The notes: a model not told the origin generated them from the sequence alone. A stretch of 64,000 nt of DNA from SXXZ01 sp041177965 (GCA_041177965.1 JBEGWF010000080.1:1-64000), one strand, 5' to 3'; positions 45,278-55,502 are shown, numbered from the stretch's first letter. A program made the numbers and translations.

Positions 45278-47346
45278 CAGTCCTCCATCCACAACCGGGG
45301 ATCGAGACCGAAGTCGATCACCCCCTCGGACTGGGCATGGCATTCGATGGCGATGACGTTGGTCCCATCGACCAGGTGCCGGTGGGCCGAACCCAACGGG
45401 ACATACACGTATCCGGAGTCCTCCCGGAGCTTCAACCCCTGCACGTTGCGACCGGAACTGCGGCCGGCGTTCACCCGGGCCACCTCGTGTCCATTGACAT
45501 GGACGATCATCGCATCGGCGTAGTCGACCTGGAGTCCAAGCTCGGTGACCTTGTCGGCCTGAGGGACGGTGAACTCGCGACGCGCATAGATCGACGGACG
45601 ACCGCCCGAGGCGTTCCCCTCGCCCGACTGGAATCGGCCGCGTCCGGAACGGAAGGGCGGCCGGGCCTCGTCCCAGGCCGAGGCGTCGAAGCCCGCACCG
45701 GTCCACGCACGGCCCTGCGGATGACCGGTGAGGAGCGTCCGCCAGGAGGCTCCCGGCGGGATGAGCACCGTGTAGTCCAACGGAGGGGGATTCGGGGTCT
45801 TGGGAGCCTTTTCAGGGGCCTTGTATTCCGGAGGCTGCCACGGCAGGGACAACCGTTTGACGACGACCTTGCCGCTCTTGACGAGGCTGAAGCGATCCCG
45901 CTCGACGCCCTCCCGGTTGATCATCCGCCCCACGAGCGTGTCTCCCTCGACATCGATCACGCACGAGCCGTGCTCCACCATCGTCCGGCGCATCACCGGC
46001 GAGGTGCCGACCCGTCCGAGGCCGGCACCCGAGTGACCCGCCACCACCTGCACCGTGCCCTCATGGGGGCGCAGCCCGGCGCTCTTGCGATAGGCACCGT
46101 CGCCCGAGGGATCGCCGTCGCCGTCGTCGAGGATGAATCCCTCCGCCACGGTGGCGTTGGTCGAATACGCGCCATCCATGAGCATCGAGCGCTCGTAGAT
46201 GTGCGAGTGGCCGGTGAGCACCAGGTCGACCCCGCCCGACTCCAGGATGGGGAGCAGATGGTGCCGCACCTCGACCAGGTCGGCCTCCTTGTCGCTGTCG
46301 TGGCTCCCCTTGGTGTAGGGGGGGTGATGCCAGAACGCGATCAACCACTCGGCATGGGCCTTTTCCAGGTCGGCCTTGAGCCACTTGGCCATGGCTCCGG
46401 TGGGTTTGCGGTCGAGGTCGTGGGAATCGAGGCAGATGAAGTGGATGTTCCCGTGGTCGAAGGAGTAGTAGGCCTCGGTGCCCGAGGCGAGCCCCCCGGA
46501 TTCGCCGCGGGTCGGCACCAGATAGGCGTCGTAGTAGGGACCGATGCCGGTGCTTCCCTTCGAGGTGTGTCCCTCGTGATTGCCCATGGCCGGCCAGCAG
46601 ACCAGATTGCGCAGCGTGTCGGCGTAGGATTCGAAGAACCGGCTTTGGAACTCCACGTCCCGGCCGGTGCCATAGGCCATGTCGCCCACGTGGATCCAGA
46701 AGTCGAGGGGCCGACCATCGCGCTGGACCCAACGGCGCATGCCTTCATGGACCGCGCGCTGGGCCTCCCGGCCCGTGCCGCTGTCGCCCAGCACCCAGAA
46801 ACGGTAGGGGCGGACGGTCCCGGGCTTGGGCTGGGTCCGGAAACGGTGCTCCTCCGATTCGGGTGTCAGCCTGCGGGTGCCGTCGAAGACCGCATAGTAG
46901 TGGACCGAGTCGGGAGACAATCCCTCGATGCGGGCCTCGTACTGGAAGGTTCCGACGGGGGCGCTGTGCAACTTCGGCAGGGCCAGATGATCGCGGGTGC
47001 GCAGGGCCTGCCAGCGGGGCGACAGCGTCTGGTCCTGGGCCCCGAGGCTGGCGCGGACCACGATGGACTCCGGCGGCACCACCTGATCGAGACGATCGGG
47101 CCGACTTCCCCAGCGCACCACCGGCCGGATGGGCCCCTCCGTGCGCCACAGCACATGGATGCGTTCCGGACTCGCGGCCTGGACATAGGGAAGCCGTGCC
47201 ATCGGGGGCTCCGGATTGGCGCTCCGGACGACGCCGGAACCCACCAGCATGGCCAGGCACAGAAGCCGCAGGAATGGGGGGGAGACGACCGTCATCCGGG
47301 TTCCCGACGGTGTGTCCGACCGGAGATTCTTGGAGGGATGATTCAT
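45277..47346 (-). CDS. secreted purple-acid-phosphatase-like metallophosphoesterase
   Basis: 689 residues. Signal peptide (FLRLLCLAMLVGSGVVRSA), fibronectin-like N-terminal domain (about 45-150), then the calcineurin-like site in order: VLGDSGTG, HVGDMAYGTG, GNHEGH, IAFWHHPPY and LTGHSHIYER, all metal ligands present. A C-terminal sandwich of about 200 residues follows (YARREFTVPQADKVTELGLQ, VHVNGHEVARVNAG). Probably hydrolyses phosphate esters outside the cytoplasm. Two in-frame Met (47346 and 17 residues later) could start it. Flanked by TPR genes with 4-base overlaps on both sides. Confidence 0.92.
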   Translation of the reverse strand: MNHPSKNLRSDTPSGTRMTVVSPPFLRLLCLAMLVGSGVVRSANPEPPMARLPYVQAASPERIHVLWRTEGPIRPVVRWGSRPDRLDQVVPPESIVVRASLGAQDQTLSPRWQALRTRDHLALPKLHSAPVGTFQYEARIEGLSPDSVHYYAVFDGTRRLTPESEEHRFRTQPKPGTVRPYRFWVLGDSGTGREAQRAVHEGMRRWVQRDGRPLDFWIHVGDMAYGTGRDVEFQSRFFESYADTLRNLVCWPAMGNHEGHTSKGSTGIGPYYDAYLVPTRGESGGLASGTEAYYSFDHGNIHFICLDSHDLDRKPTGAMAKWLKADLEKAHAEWLIAFWHHPPYTKGSHDSDKEADLVEVRHHLLPILESGGVDLVLTGHSHIYERSMLMDGAYSTNATVAEGFILDDGDGDPSGDGAYRKSAGLRPHEGTVQVVAGHSGAGLGRVGTSPVMRRTMVEHGSCVIDVEGDTLVGRMINREGVERDRFSLVKSGKVVVKRLSLPWQPPEYKAPEKAPKTPNPPPLDYTVLIPPGASWRTLLTGHPQGRAWTGAGFDASAWDEARPPFRSGRGRFQSGEGNASGGRPSIYARREFTVPQADKVTELGLQVDYADAMIVHVNGHEVARVNAGRSSGRNVQGLKLREDSGYVYVPLGSAHRHLVDGTNVIAIECHAQSEGVIDFGLDPRLWMED

Positions 47347-48101
47347 CGTGAAGGTGTCGGTCGGGATTCCCCGGTTGGAACGTCGCCCCATCGCTTGACG
47401 AGGGATTCGATCCTCGAATCCCAGTCCTTCCAAGCCGAGGCCCATCGTTCGCCGGCGAATCGTTGACGAGCCTCGGGCAGCATACGTTCCAGGGATTGGA
47501 GTTCGCGTCGCGCCTCGTCGGCCTCGTCGTGGCCCGCCAGGAACTCGATCCACAGGAGCCGGTTGGCGGGATACCCCGGAGCCGTCCTCGCGGCCCGCTC
47601 CAGATGGAACCGGGCCTTGCTCCGGCTCCCCACGCCCAACGGCGGCGGCGGGCACTCGTCGTAGAGCATCCCGAGCGAGCGATCGGCTCCGGCATGGTCG
47701 AATCCGGGATCCAGCAGGAGACAGGCCTGCCAGGCGTCCTCCATCTCCCTCACCCGTCCCAGGGCCTTCAGGGGTTGGGCCTGCGCGAGGATTCCCAGGT
47801 TCAGCCCGAGATAGTAGTGGCAGCCCGGCTCGGTAGGAGACTGCACCAACGCCTTCCGGCAGGCCTCCACGGCCTCCCTTGCCATGCCGACGCGGACCGG
47901 CTTGGAGGGGACGGTTTCGCAACGATCGAAGCAGGCCCGGGCGAACTCCCATGCCAGGACCGGCTTGTCCGGGTCTTCCCGGTGCAGTGCCCGGGACCGC
48001 TCGTAGACACGGGTCGAACGGATCGCCTCCGTCTCGGCCCGGACCGCGACGACCCACAACCATCCGGCACCCAGCATCGCAACCCAACGGCCGGCACCCA
48101 T
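47343..48101 (-). CDS. exported TPR-like protein
   Basis: 252 residues: signal peptide (WVAMLGAGWLWVVAVRA, then ETE) and helical repeats (AREAVEACRKALVQSPTEPG, LGRVREMEDAWQACLLLDPG, ARFHLERAARTAPGYPANRL). ATG at 48101 is preferred to an in-frame ATG at 48140 because a GGGAG ribosome site lies 7 bases upstream and the signal peptide is then normal. Stop overlaps the metallophosphatase start (ATGA). Confidence 0.82.
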   Translation of the reverse strand: MGAGRWVAMLGAGWLWVVAVRAETEAIRSTRVYERSRALHREDPDKPVLAWEFARACFDRCETVPSKPVRVGMAREAVEACRKALVQSPTEPGCHYYLGLNLGILAQAQPLKALGRVREMEDAWQACLLLDPGFDHAGADRSLGMLYDECPPPPLGVGSRSKARFHLERAARTAPGYPANRLLWIEFLAGHDEADEARRELQSLERMLPEARQRFAGERWASAWKDWDSRIESLVKRWGDVPTGESRPTPSR

Positions 48102-48213
48102 GCCTGCGCTCCCGATCCGGATTCCTTCCCCGAATGTCATCCGCCGAAGATGCTTCCGCAGACGATCGGACTGCAAGCGACGTTCCTGGGTCGGCCATCG
48201 CGGGCATGCGCGC

Positions 48214-51200
48214 TCATTCCTCGACCAGGTGGAAGAAACCGGACGCTCGGGCGGGATCCAGCGACAACGGGATGCGGACATTGCCGGTCGGTGTCACCTC
48301 GGGTGGCAGGCCCGTGTCCTGCCATCGGGCGCGGGGCAGGCCCAGGTGGTCGGCGGTGAGCACCCGCAACCGACGATCCCTGGCGGAAACCACACGACCC
48401 GAGGAATCGACGGCCTCGAGCTCCAGCCTCCATTCGGAGCCCGACAACGACTGGCCGACCACCCGTCCGCCGATCACCCTTCTCCGCTGTCCTATGCCCA
48501 GGACCCCCGGGGTGTAGCGCACCTTCTGGACCGGACGGGCGTCGACCGTGGCGATGATCGAATCGAGGGGCGCGGTCCCGAACCGCAGTTCGGTGGTGCC
48601 ACCCTTGGCCCGGACGCGGAAACCCGCCTCCACCAGCACCGAGATCCCCGACGGTGCGGCGCGGCCGGACGGTTTCCACAACACGGCCCCGATCCGGCCC
48701 TGGGCGGCCCCCGAGCGATTCTCCATGGACGAGATGTCCCCGGGCGCCTTGATGCCGATGAATTCCAACGCCGCCGGATCGAACTCGAGGTTGAATGAAA
48801 ACGCGTTCTCGTCGCCCACCCCCTCGAGGAGCACCGGAACCCAGGCCTCCTCACCGGAGACCAGGTCGGTCCAACCGAAGGTCAGGGAACGGATGGACGC
48901 GGCACCGGCGGACCGGACCGCGGACTTGGCCGGAAAGGGTTTCGATCCCCGGTTCAAGGAGTATCCCGGACCGCCGGTGGCCGGGTCGGCGGCCGGTTGG
49001 AGCGGGTCGAGCCTCGCCACATAACGGGCCACCTGGACCAGGTCGGCCAGATTGATGGCCCAGTCCCCGGAATCGGACCTCGGTGCACAATCGACCCGCC
49101 GGCGCACCACCGGATTGGCCTCGACCTGCTTGTTGGCCAGCATCGTGGCGATCGCCGTGATGTCGAGCACGTCCACCGATCCCGTGCCGTTCACGTCCCC
49201 CTCCACCGAGTCGGCCAACACGGCGACCCCACCGCCCTCGGACACCATCATGGCCTGGGTGGCGTTGGTGTAGCCGACACGGAAGGCGAGATCCCGATGG
49301 GCCGCCTCGAGTTCGGCGTCTCCGAGAACCCGTACAGGCAGCCGGAGCGGAGGGATCGCCGACACTCCGGAGGAACCCGGATTGCGGATGATCTCGATGG
49401 ACGCGGCGGTCTGCGCGGTCAGGGAGAGTCGGGCGATCCGGTTGGTACCCCGCGCGAATCCCAAGGTCGGATCCTTCTGCGAGATCAGCACCTGCAAGCG
49501 GAACTGGTTGCCTCCGACGCCGCCGTTGGCCGGTGGCGCAACCACCGAACCGAGGCGACGGGTGCTGATGGTGGCGGTCGTGTTGAGGGATGACTCGAGG
49601 GCGAGTGTCACGTTCGACTCGTCGGCCAGGAGGTACGGGGTCGTGCAGACCAGGGTGAACGACAACGCCGACTCGTCGCCGAAACCCACCAGCGACAGCG
49701 GGATCTCCACGGCCCCTCCCGGGGCGGCGAGGGTCTCGGCAGGCATGCGCAGGACACGATCGACCCGGAAGGCGATGGTCCTCGACACGCCATTGGTGCC
49801 GCCCACGAGGTTCGTCGCCACCAGTCGGTAGATGCCGGCGTTGGTCGACAGGGCGGCGATCGGCAACCGGGGCGAATTGGTGGGCGACGAGAAGGCCTGG
49901 AAACGGGCCGGGGTCGATCCCGAGGCGGCCTCCACCTGCCTCTCCCATCGGAAGGTCGGCGCCGGGAATCCGGTCACGGACACGTAGGCCGAGAGATCCA
50001 CGGTGGTGTAGGCGGACGCGGCCACCGTCATGTCGACGCCCGGTGAGGCTCCTGAAACCCAGGTGCCCCCGCCCTCGACGGGAACCGGTGGCGTGCCCGG
50101 CACCGACAAGGCCGCCGCCGAAGTCACGGCCACCTGGAACGGGGCCACCTGCTCGGTTCCGGCGAGCTCCGCTCCCCCGGCCGAATCGAGCTGCACGGCC
50201 CGCACCCGGTAGCTGCCGGTCATCGATGGAATCAGGTTCGCCGTTCCCACGGAGAACGAGGCCCGTCCACCATTCCCCGAGACATCCAGCTCGAAGGTCC
50301 CGCCGGGGGACCAGGCCGCCGGCAACGCGGGCACCACCACAGGGAACGAGCCGCTGGCGTCCTGCCAGCCCGAGGCATCGTCCCAGCGCTGCAACTGCAC
50401 CCTGCCGACCAGGGCCCCGTTCAACTGGATCTCGAGGGATCCGGCGGTGCCGGAAGGCCCGGCGATGTTGGTCCGCGACAGCGAAACGGTGATCGGAAGC
50501 ACCGGGGTGAATCCCCCGGAGACGCTGGTCCCACGGTTCCGATCCGACGCCAGGCTGGAGCCTACCAGCGGATTGGAGAGGCGGACCGTGTAGGCCCCGA
50601 TCTGGCCGAAGCTGAAATTCGTGAGCGCCAGCAGGGCATTGGTGGCCCGTGGAACCTCGGAGCCGTCCCTGAACCACTGGTAGAGGACGCCGGGACCGTG
50701 GCTTGAGATCACCGAGAAGACGACGTTGGTGGATCCCGCCGCGACCGGGCCTAGCAATGCCGGGACGGATGCGTTGGGGGCGACCGACGACGAGACCGCC
50801 GGGGGGACCAGCTCAGGAAAGATGCCGACCATGACCAGGTTGGTGACCGTCTTGCCGAGGGCGTTGCCCACCACGATCTGATAGGCGCCCGATTGGGCGA
50901 CCGTGAGCGTCCGAGGACTGGCCACGACCGCCTGCCCCGTGGCCGTCGCGGTGGCATTGGTCACGGGGATGTCCAGCGGGGTCACCGCGTCGCCCGTCCG
51001 GGCGTCGAACACGGTCACCCTGGGGATCGGGTCGCCCTTGGCCCGGATCGTGAACGCCAGTTGGAGTCCCGCGTTGGCCGCCGCGAGATGGGTTCCGGCG
51101 GCGTTCTGCCCCAACGCGGTCACGGTGGGCGGATTCCCGGAAAGCCACGCGGCAGGTTCGACGAACACCTCCGTCGGCGGATCGGCGATGCGGAGGGTCG

Positions 51201-52575
51201 CGGAGCGGAGGTCGCTGCCGAAGGCGTTGGCCACCTCGAGATCGATCCGCAAGGAACCGGCCTCGGACGGCGGGACCGTCACCGTGAGCTGGGCGTTCGT
51301 GGCACCCGCCACGAGCGCGCCGTTGCGCCGCCAGCGGTACTGGACGGGAGGCGCCCCGTTCTGGAGGCCCGCTCGAAGGGTCAGTGTCCGCCCACGGTCG
51401 GTGAAGTCGGTGACGGGGTTGAAGTCGCGGACACCGGAGGCCGAGGACTCGCGCACGGTGACGGTCTCGAGGATCGGGGCCTCACGCGAGACCAGGGCGA
51501 GGTTGTGATCACCGCCGGCGGCGATGTCCACGACGTTCACCAGGCCGGCGGGCACCTGTGTCTGTCCCGAGCCGTTGTAGCCCCAGGCCACCACCGTGCC
51601 ATCATCCCGAAGCGCCAGCGCATGGGCCCGGCCGGCGGCGATCTTGACCACCCGGTTGAGCCCCGCGGGCACGGCCGTGCGTCCATCGGCCGGATTGCCC
51701 CAGGCCACCACCGTGCCATCGGCGCGCAACGCCACCAGGTGCGAAGCGCCCGCCTTCAGGGACACCACGTTCGTGGCCTGGAACGGAACGGACACCACGC
51801 CCGGGGCGTCGGAACCCCACACGACCACCTGTCCGCCGGCCAGAAGTGCGGCACTGAAGGATTCGCCGGCGGCCACCTCGACCGCGCCGACGACCCCGGA
51901 CGGCACCCGGCGTTCGCCGAAGAGGTTGTCACCCCCGAACGCCGCGACCGATCCGTCGGCGCGGAGGGCCAGCACGTGGGTCGAACCGACCGAGACCGAG
52001 ACGAACCCGCCGAAGGCGTCGGCGTCGGTCGCCGGAAGTCCGACGGATCCCCTGTCGCCGAAGAAGGCGAGGTCTCCAGGAAACTGGTCCTTGAACCGGC
52101 CCGAGGCGACGGGTGTCGGTGCGTTCGTGGGCTTTCGCAGGACGGCGCCGAAGAGATGCCCGAAGCTCACCCGGCTCAGGATGATGCGACCGGAGGCGTC
52201 CTGCAGGGCCTCGTTCCACGAGGTCCGGTCGGTGTGATCGATCCCGCCGGTGCCGTAGGTGATGATCCCGCTGCCACCGCCGGTCAGGAGGGTCGGCCCC
52301 CTCAGCAGGAGCCTGCTGCCGACATGGTTGGTGCCGCCCACGAGGATCCCGGGGCGCAGCGCGACCGCCTGGACCAATTCGGCGGAGGCGACCGCATCGA
52401 CATCGTCGGCCGTGATCCCGGGTGGAAGTTCCGGTGGGCGGTTCAACCCGAGCAGGCTTTCGCCCCAGGCCACCAACGAGCGGGTGCGGACCTGGGCCTG
52501 CAGGGTCGGGACCGGGAGCAACCCCAGCAGGACGACGGCCAGGAGGCGGAACCGTACGTTGGGACGGGAACACAT
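48214..52575 (-). CDS. giant exported RCC1-repeat protein with cohesin-like and dockerin-like modules
   Basis: 1453 residues. Signal peptide 1-28. RCC1 propeller repeats at about 165-365 (VSVGSTHVLALRADGSVAAF, SLKAGASHLVALRADGTVVA, KIAAGRAHALALRDDGTVVA). Immunoglobulin-like stretches follow (YRWRRNGALVAGATNA; YQWFRDGSEV). Near 960-1060 a cohesin-like unit (IPLSLVGFGDESALSFTLV). Dockerin-like pair at 1124-1193: DVNGTGSVDVLDITAIATML and SGDWAINLADLVQVARYV. A second cohesin-like domain at about 1240-1355 (VPVLLEGVGDENAFSFNLEF). Probably exposed on the cell surface. Heads a five-gene minus-strand run. The first residue is ATG at 52575. Confidence 0.88.
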   Translation of the reverse strand: MCSRPNVRFRLLAVVLLGLLPVPTLQAQVRTRSLVAWGESLLGLNRPPELPPGITADDVDAVASAELVQAVALRPGILVGGTNHVGSRLLLRGPTLLTGGGSGIITYGTGGIDHTDRTSWNEALQDASGRIILSRVSFGHLFGAVLRKPTNAPTPVASGRFKDQFPGDLAFFGDRGSVGLPATDADAFGGFVSVSVGSTHVLALRADGSVAAFGGDNLFGERRVPSGVVGAVEVAAGESFSAALLAGGQVVVWGSDAPGVVSVPFQATNVVSLKAGASHLVALRADGTVVAWGNPADGRTAVPAGLNRVVKIAAGRAHALALRDDGTVVAWGYNGSGQTQVPAGLVNVVDIAAGGDHNLALVSREAPILETVTVRESSASGVRDFNPVTDFTDRGRTLTLRAGLQNGAPPVQYRWRRNGALVAGATNAQLTVTVPPSEAGSLRIDLEVANAFGSDLRSATLRIADPPTEVFVEPAAWLSGNPPTVTALGQNAAGTHLAAANAGLQLAFTIRAKGDPIPRVTVFDARTGDAVTPLDIPVTNATATATGQAVVASPRTLTVAQSGAYQIVVGNALGKTVTNLVMVGIFPELVPPAVSSSVAPNASVPALLGPVAAGSTNVVFSVISSHGPGVLYQWFRDGSEVPRATNALLALTNFSFGQIGAYTVRLSNPLVGSSLASDRNRGTSVSGGFTPVLPITVSLSRTNIAGPSGTAGSLEIQLNGALVGRVQLQRWDDASGWQDASGSFPVVVPALPAAWSPGGTFELDVSGNGGRASFSVGTANLIPSMTGSYRVRAVQLDSAGGAELAGTEQVAPFQVAVTSAAALSVPGTPPVPVEGGGTWVSGASPGVDMTVAASAYTTVDLSAYVSVTGFPAPTFRWERQVEAASGSTPARFQAFSSPTNSPRLPIAALSTNAGIYRLVATNLVGGTNGVSRTIAFRVDRVLRMPAETLAAPGGAVEIPLSLVGFGDESALSFTLVCTTPYLLADESNVTLALESSLNTTATISTRRLGSVVAPPANGGVGGNQFRLQVLISQKDPTLGFARGTNRIARLSLTAQTAASIEIIRNPGSSGVSAIPPLRLPVRVLGDAELEAAHRDLAFRVGYTNATQAMMVSEGGGVAVLADSVEGDVNGTGSVDVLDITAIATMLANKQVEANPVVRRRVDCAPRSDSGDWAINLADLVQVARYVARLDPLQPAADPATGGPGYSLNRGSKPFPAKSAVRSAGAASIRSLTFGWTDLVSGEEAWVPVLLEGVGDENAFSFNLEFDPAALEFIGIKAPGDISSMENRSGAAQGRIGAVLWKPSGRAAPSGISVLVEAGFRVRAKGGTTELRFGTAPLDSIIATVDARPVQKVRYTPGVLGIGQRRRVIGGRVVGQSLSGSEWRLELEAVDSSGRVVSARDRRLRVLTADHLGLPRARWQDTGLPPEVTPTGNVRIPLSLDPARASGFFHLVEE

Positions 52576-52695
52576 ACTACGATTCCATCGGCCGATCGCC
52601 CTCCGACTTGAATCGTCAGGCCCGTCCCGGCGGCCGCGGCCGGAGGTGGATGCGGTCGCGGATCCCGGCATCTTCCGCGCGGGGTCGGCGGGGCT

Positions 52696-52725
52696 TTGAC
52701 ATCCCGGGGGTGACGCTCCCAATCT
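52696..52725 (+). promoter_or_regulatory. possible promoter giving a leaderless MBL-hydrolase transcript
   Basis: A perfect -35 TTGACA (52696-52701), an 18-base spacer and a poor -10 CAATCT (52720-52725). The expected start of transcription is at or next to the ATG at 52732, which has no Shine-Dalgarno sequence, so the message may be leaderless. Confidence 0.4.
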
Positions 52726-52731
52726 TCCTGG

Positions 52732-53514
52732 ATGTCGTTCGCCTTCCGATTCCTCGGCACGGGCACCTCGCAGGGGGTGCCCATCATCGGCAGGGAGTAC
52801 CCGGAGGCATTCCTCGCCAATCCCAGGAACCATCGGCTGCGCGCATCGATCTACGTGGAGACCCCCATGGTCCGACTCGTGGTCGACACGACCCCGGATT
52901 TCAGGGCCCAGATGCTGCGGGAGCGGCTGGGGTTTCTCGATGCCGTGATCATCACCCATGCCCACGCCGACCACATCATGGGCATGGACGACTGCCGGCG
53001 GGTCTGCGACCTGCGCGAAGGACCGCTGCCCGTCCACGCGACCGAGGAGACCTTCCGATCGCTCCGCCGGGTCTTCGACTACGCCTTCGGCGGCCACCCG
53101 ATCCCCTTCAGCTATTTCCACCCCCTTCCGCGGGTCATCGATGGCCCGTTCGAACTGGGAGACCTCCGGATCACCCCCTTCCAACTGCCGCATGGCCGGA
53201 TCACCACCACGGGCCTCGTCTTCGAACAGGGCGGCCTCCGGCGTCTGGCCTATTTCAGCGACTGCAAGGAGGTGACGCCGGAGGCGGTCGCCGGGGCGCA
53301 GCAGGCCCAGGTCGCCGTGCTCGACGCCCTGCGGCCGGAACCCCACCCCACGCACATGTGCCTCGACGAGGCGCTGGCGGCCGCCCGGCGGATCGGTGCC
53401 GACCAGACCTTCCTGACCCACCTGACGCACCACTACGACCACGACCGCGACCAACAGGAACTGCCACCCGGGGTCTCGCTGGCATGGGATGGCCTCAGGG
53501 TCCTGCTGGATTGA
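52732..53514 (+). CDS. MBL-fold metal-dependent hydrolase (PhnP/RNase Z-like)
   Basis: 260 residues. Metal-binding HAHADH (position about 79-84), FRFLGTGTSQGVP at the N-terminus, LPHGRITTTG, FSDCKE and TFLTHLTHHYDHD near the end, as in PhnP-like phosphodiesterases and the YycJ branch. Substrate not known; cyclic phosphate or nucleic acid ends are candidates from family precedent. Followed 27 bases later by an acyltransferase gene. Confidence 0.92.
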   Translation: MSFAFRFLGTGTSQGVPIIGREYPEAFLANPRNHRLRASIYVETPMVRLVVDTTPDFRAQMLRERLGFLDAVIITHAHADHIMGMDDCRRVCDLREGPLPVHATEETFRSLRRVFDYAFGGHPIPFSYFHPLPRVIDGPFELGDLRITPFQLPHGRITTTGLVFEQGGLRRLAYFSDCKEVTPEAVAGAQQAQVAVLDALRPEPHPTHMCLDEALAAARRIGADQTFLTHLTHHYDHDRDQQELPPGVSLAWDGLRVLLD

Positions 53515-53540
53515 GCGCCCGACCCGACGACCCGAACACC

Positions 53541-54224
53541 ATGGACAGACCGATCACCCGGAACACGGACGCGGTGCACGACCTCGAACATGCGGCGCGG
53601 ATGACCCGGACCTACCGGACCGCCTGGTGGCTGTCCCGATGGGTGGCGCGCACGGTCTACCACACACGGATCGAGCACGTGGAGCGCATCCCCGCCCTCG
53701 GACCGGTGATCCTGGCCTCCAATCATGCGAGCCTCGCCGACCCGCCCCTGATCGGCGGATCGGTGCCCAGGGCCGTGTGTTTCCTCGCACGCGACACCCT
53801 GTTCCAGATCCCCGTCCTGGGTTGGTACATCCGGAGACTGAACGCGGTCCCGGTCAACCGCGAGGGGGGAGGCGGTGCGGGCCTCAAGGCGATCCTCGAC
53901 CGTCTCCACGGAGGATCGGCCATCCTGCTCTTCCCCGAGGGTACCCGCTCGTCCGACGGACGACTCCGGCCCGCCCGGTCGGGCATCGGACTGACGGTCG
54001 TCAAGTCAGGCGCTCCGGTGATCCCCATCCGCCTGCACGGCACCTTCGAGGCGTGGGGCCGTCACCGTCGGTTTCCAGGACCGGGACGCTTCCGCGTCGT
54101 GGTGGGGGAACCCCTCCATTTCGAGGCCCAGCGGAACGAGGCGAGGACCTGCGACAAGGAGCGCTTGAAGGCGATCTACCAGGAGGTGGCCGACACGATC
54201 ATGGCGCGGATCGCCGAGCTTTGA
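53541..54224 (+). CDS. 1-acyl-glycerol-3-phosphate acyltransferase-like protein
   Basis: 227 residues of the PlsC family. Acyltransferase boxes: SNHASLADPPL (His-x4-Asp; here H-A-S-L-A-D), FQIPVLGWYIRRLNAVPVNR, FPEGTRSSDGR, and VIPIRLHGTFEAW. Makes phosphatidic acid or a similar lipid at the inner membrane. ATG at 53541 fits the alignment; the open frame extends upstream through the MBL gene without sense. The 103 bases to the convergent aroB contain nothing recognisable. Confidence 0.92.
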   Translation: MDRPITRNTDAVHDLEHAARMTRTYRTAWWLSRWVARTVYHTRIEHVERIPALGPVILASNHASLADPPLIGGSVPRAVCFLARDTLFQIPVLGWYIRRLNAVPVNREGGGGAGLKAILDRLHGGSAILLFPEGTRSSDGRLRPARSGIGLTVVKSGAPVIPIRLHGTFEAWGRHRRFPGPGRFRVVVGEPLHFEAQRNEARTCDKERLKAIYQEVADTIMARIAEL

Positions 54225-54327
54225 ACGGACGGACCCTGGACGGCCGGGCCACCGTTTCTGGGACAATCGCACGGATAATCTCCGGCAGTAGCAATCCGCG
54301 CCCCACCAAAGGCCTGTCGGCGGCGAC

Positions 54328-55419
54328 CTAGCCCTTGACGTGGTCCAGTGCCCAGTTGACCTCGGCATCCGGGACCCGCTGCCCCCAGACCGCCTTGCCG
54401 ATCCTCTCGGCGAGTACGAAGTGGATCTCGCCGGCGCTCACCTTCTTGTCGAGACGCATGGCCGAGAACAGCTTGTCACGCTTGTCGTCGGGCAGCTTGA
54501 TGCCGGTGGGAAGACCCAGACGCTCGAACAGGGCCTTGATCCGCAGGACATCCGCGGCCGGCAGCCCCGTGCGTCGAGCCGAGAGATGGGCCGCGGCCAC
54601 CTGGCCGATGCTGATGGCTTCGCCATGCAGGAACTTGCCGTACCCGGAGGAGTTCTCGATGGCGTGACCGATGGTGTGGCCGAAGTTGAGCGTCGCGCGG
54701 ATCCCCGTCTCGGTCTCGTCCTGCGAGACGATCTCGGCCTTGATGGCGCAACACCGTGCGACGATGGCCGAAAGGGTGGCCGCCTGCCGCGAAAGCAGCG
54801 CGTCCAACTGCTTCTCGAGGCGCTGGAACAGGGCCGCGTCGTGGATGACCCCGTATTTCACGACCTCGGCGACGCCCGAGCGGAACTCCCTCTCAGGCAG
54901 CGTCGCCAGCGTGTCCAGATCGCAGAGGACCAGCCTCGGTTGATGGAAGGCACCGACGAGGTTCTTGCCGGCCTTGAGATTGACGCCGACCTTGCCGCCG
55001 ACGGAGCTGTCGACCTGTGCGAGCAGCGAGGTCGGGACTTGGACGAAGGCGATCCCGCGGAGGTACGTGGCCGCCACGAACCCGGCGAGGTCGCCGACCA
55101 CTCCCCCACCGAGGGCCACGATGAAGCTCTTCCGCTCGATCCGGTGCGCGGCCAACTGGTCGTAGCACTTCTGGACCGTCGCGAGACCTTTCGACGATTC
55201 GCCCGGCTCCACGGTGATGAGGGTCGGTGTGAACCCGGCCACCTTGAGCGACTTGATCGCCGCGTCGCCGTAGTGCTTGCCGACGTTCGCGTCGGTGACG
55301 ACCGCGCACCGTGTCCCGATCTTCAGGCGGCGGCATCGCTCACCCAGCGTCGCGACGAGGCGGGTGCCGACTTGGATTTCGTAGGAACGGTTCCCCAGCG
55401 GAACCTGGACGGTAGGCAT
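54328..55419 (-). CDS. aroB: 3-dehydroquinate synthase
   Basis: 363 residues; second step of the shikimate pathway. NAD loop GGGVVGDLAGFVAATYLRG, QVPTSLLAQVDSSVGGKVGV, and the zinc ligands in LNFGHTIGHAIE. Normal length. It lies 83 bases behind flgL on the same strand and may be read through from the flagellar operon. Confidence 0.97.
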   Translation of the reverse strand: MPTVQVPLGNRSYEIQVGTRLVATLGERCRRLKIGTRCAVVTDANVGKHYGDAAIKSLKVAGFTPTLITVEPGESSKGLATVQKCYDQLAAHRIERKSFIVALGGGVVGDLAGFVAATYLRGIAFVQVPTSLLAQVDSSVGGKVGVNLKAGKNLVGAFHQPRLVLCDLDTLATLPEREFRSGVAEVVKYGVIHDAALFQRLEKQLDALLSRQAATLSAIVARCCAIKAEIVSQDETETGIRATLNFGHTIGHAIENSSGYGKFLHGEAISIGQVAAAHLSARRTGLPAADVLRIKALFERLGLPTGIKLPDDKRDKLFSAMRLDKKVSAGEIHFVLAERIGKAVWGQRVPDAEVNWALDHVKG

Positions 55420-55502
55420 GGAAGACGATGGTTGACCGATCCGGGGCCGGAAGGCAAGACGGTCGGCACCCTGCGGGTCCGGGAACGACTCCGTCCGGAC
55501 GC

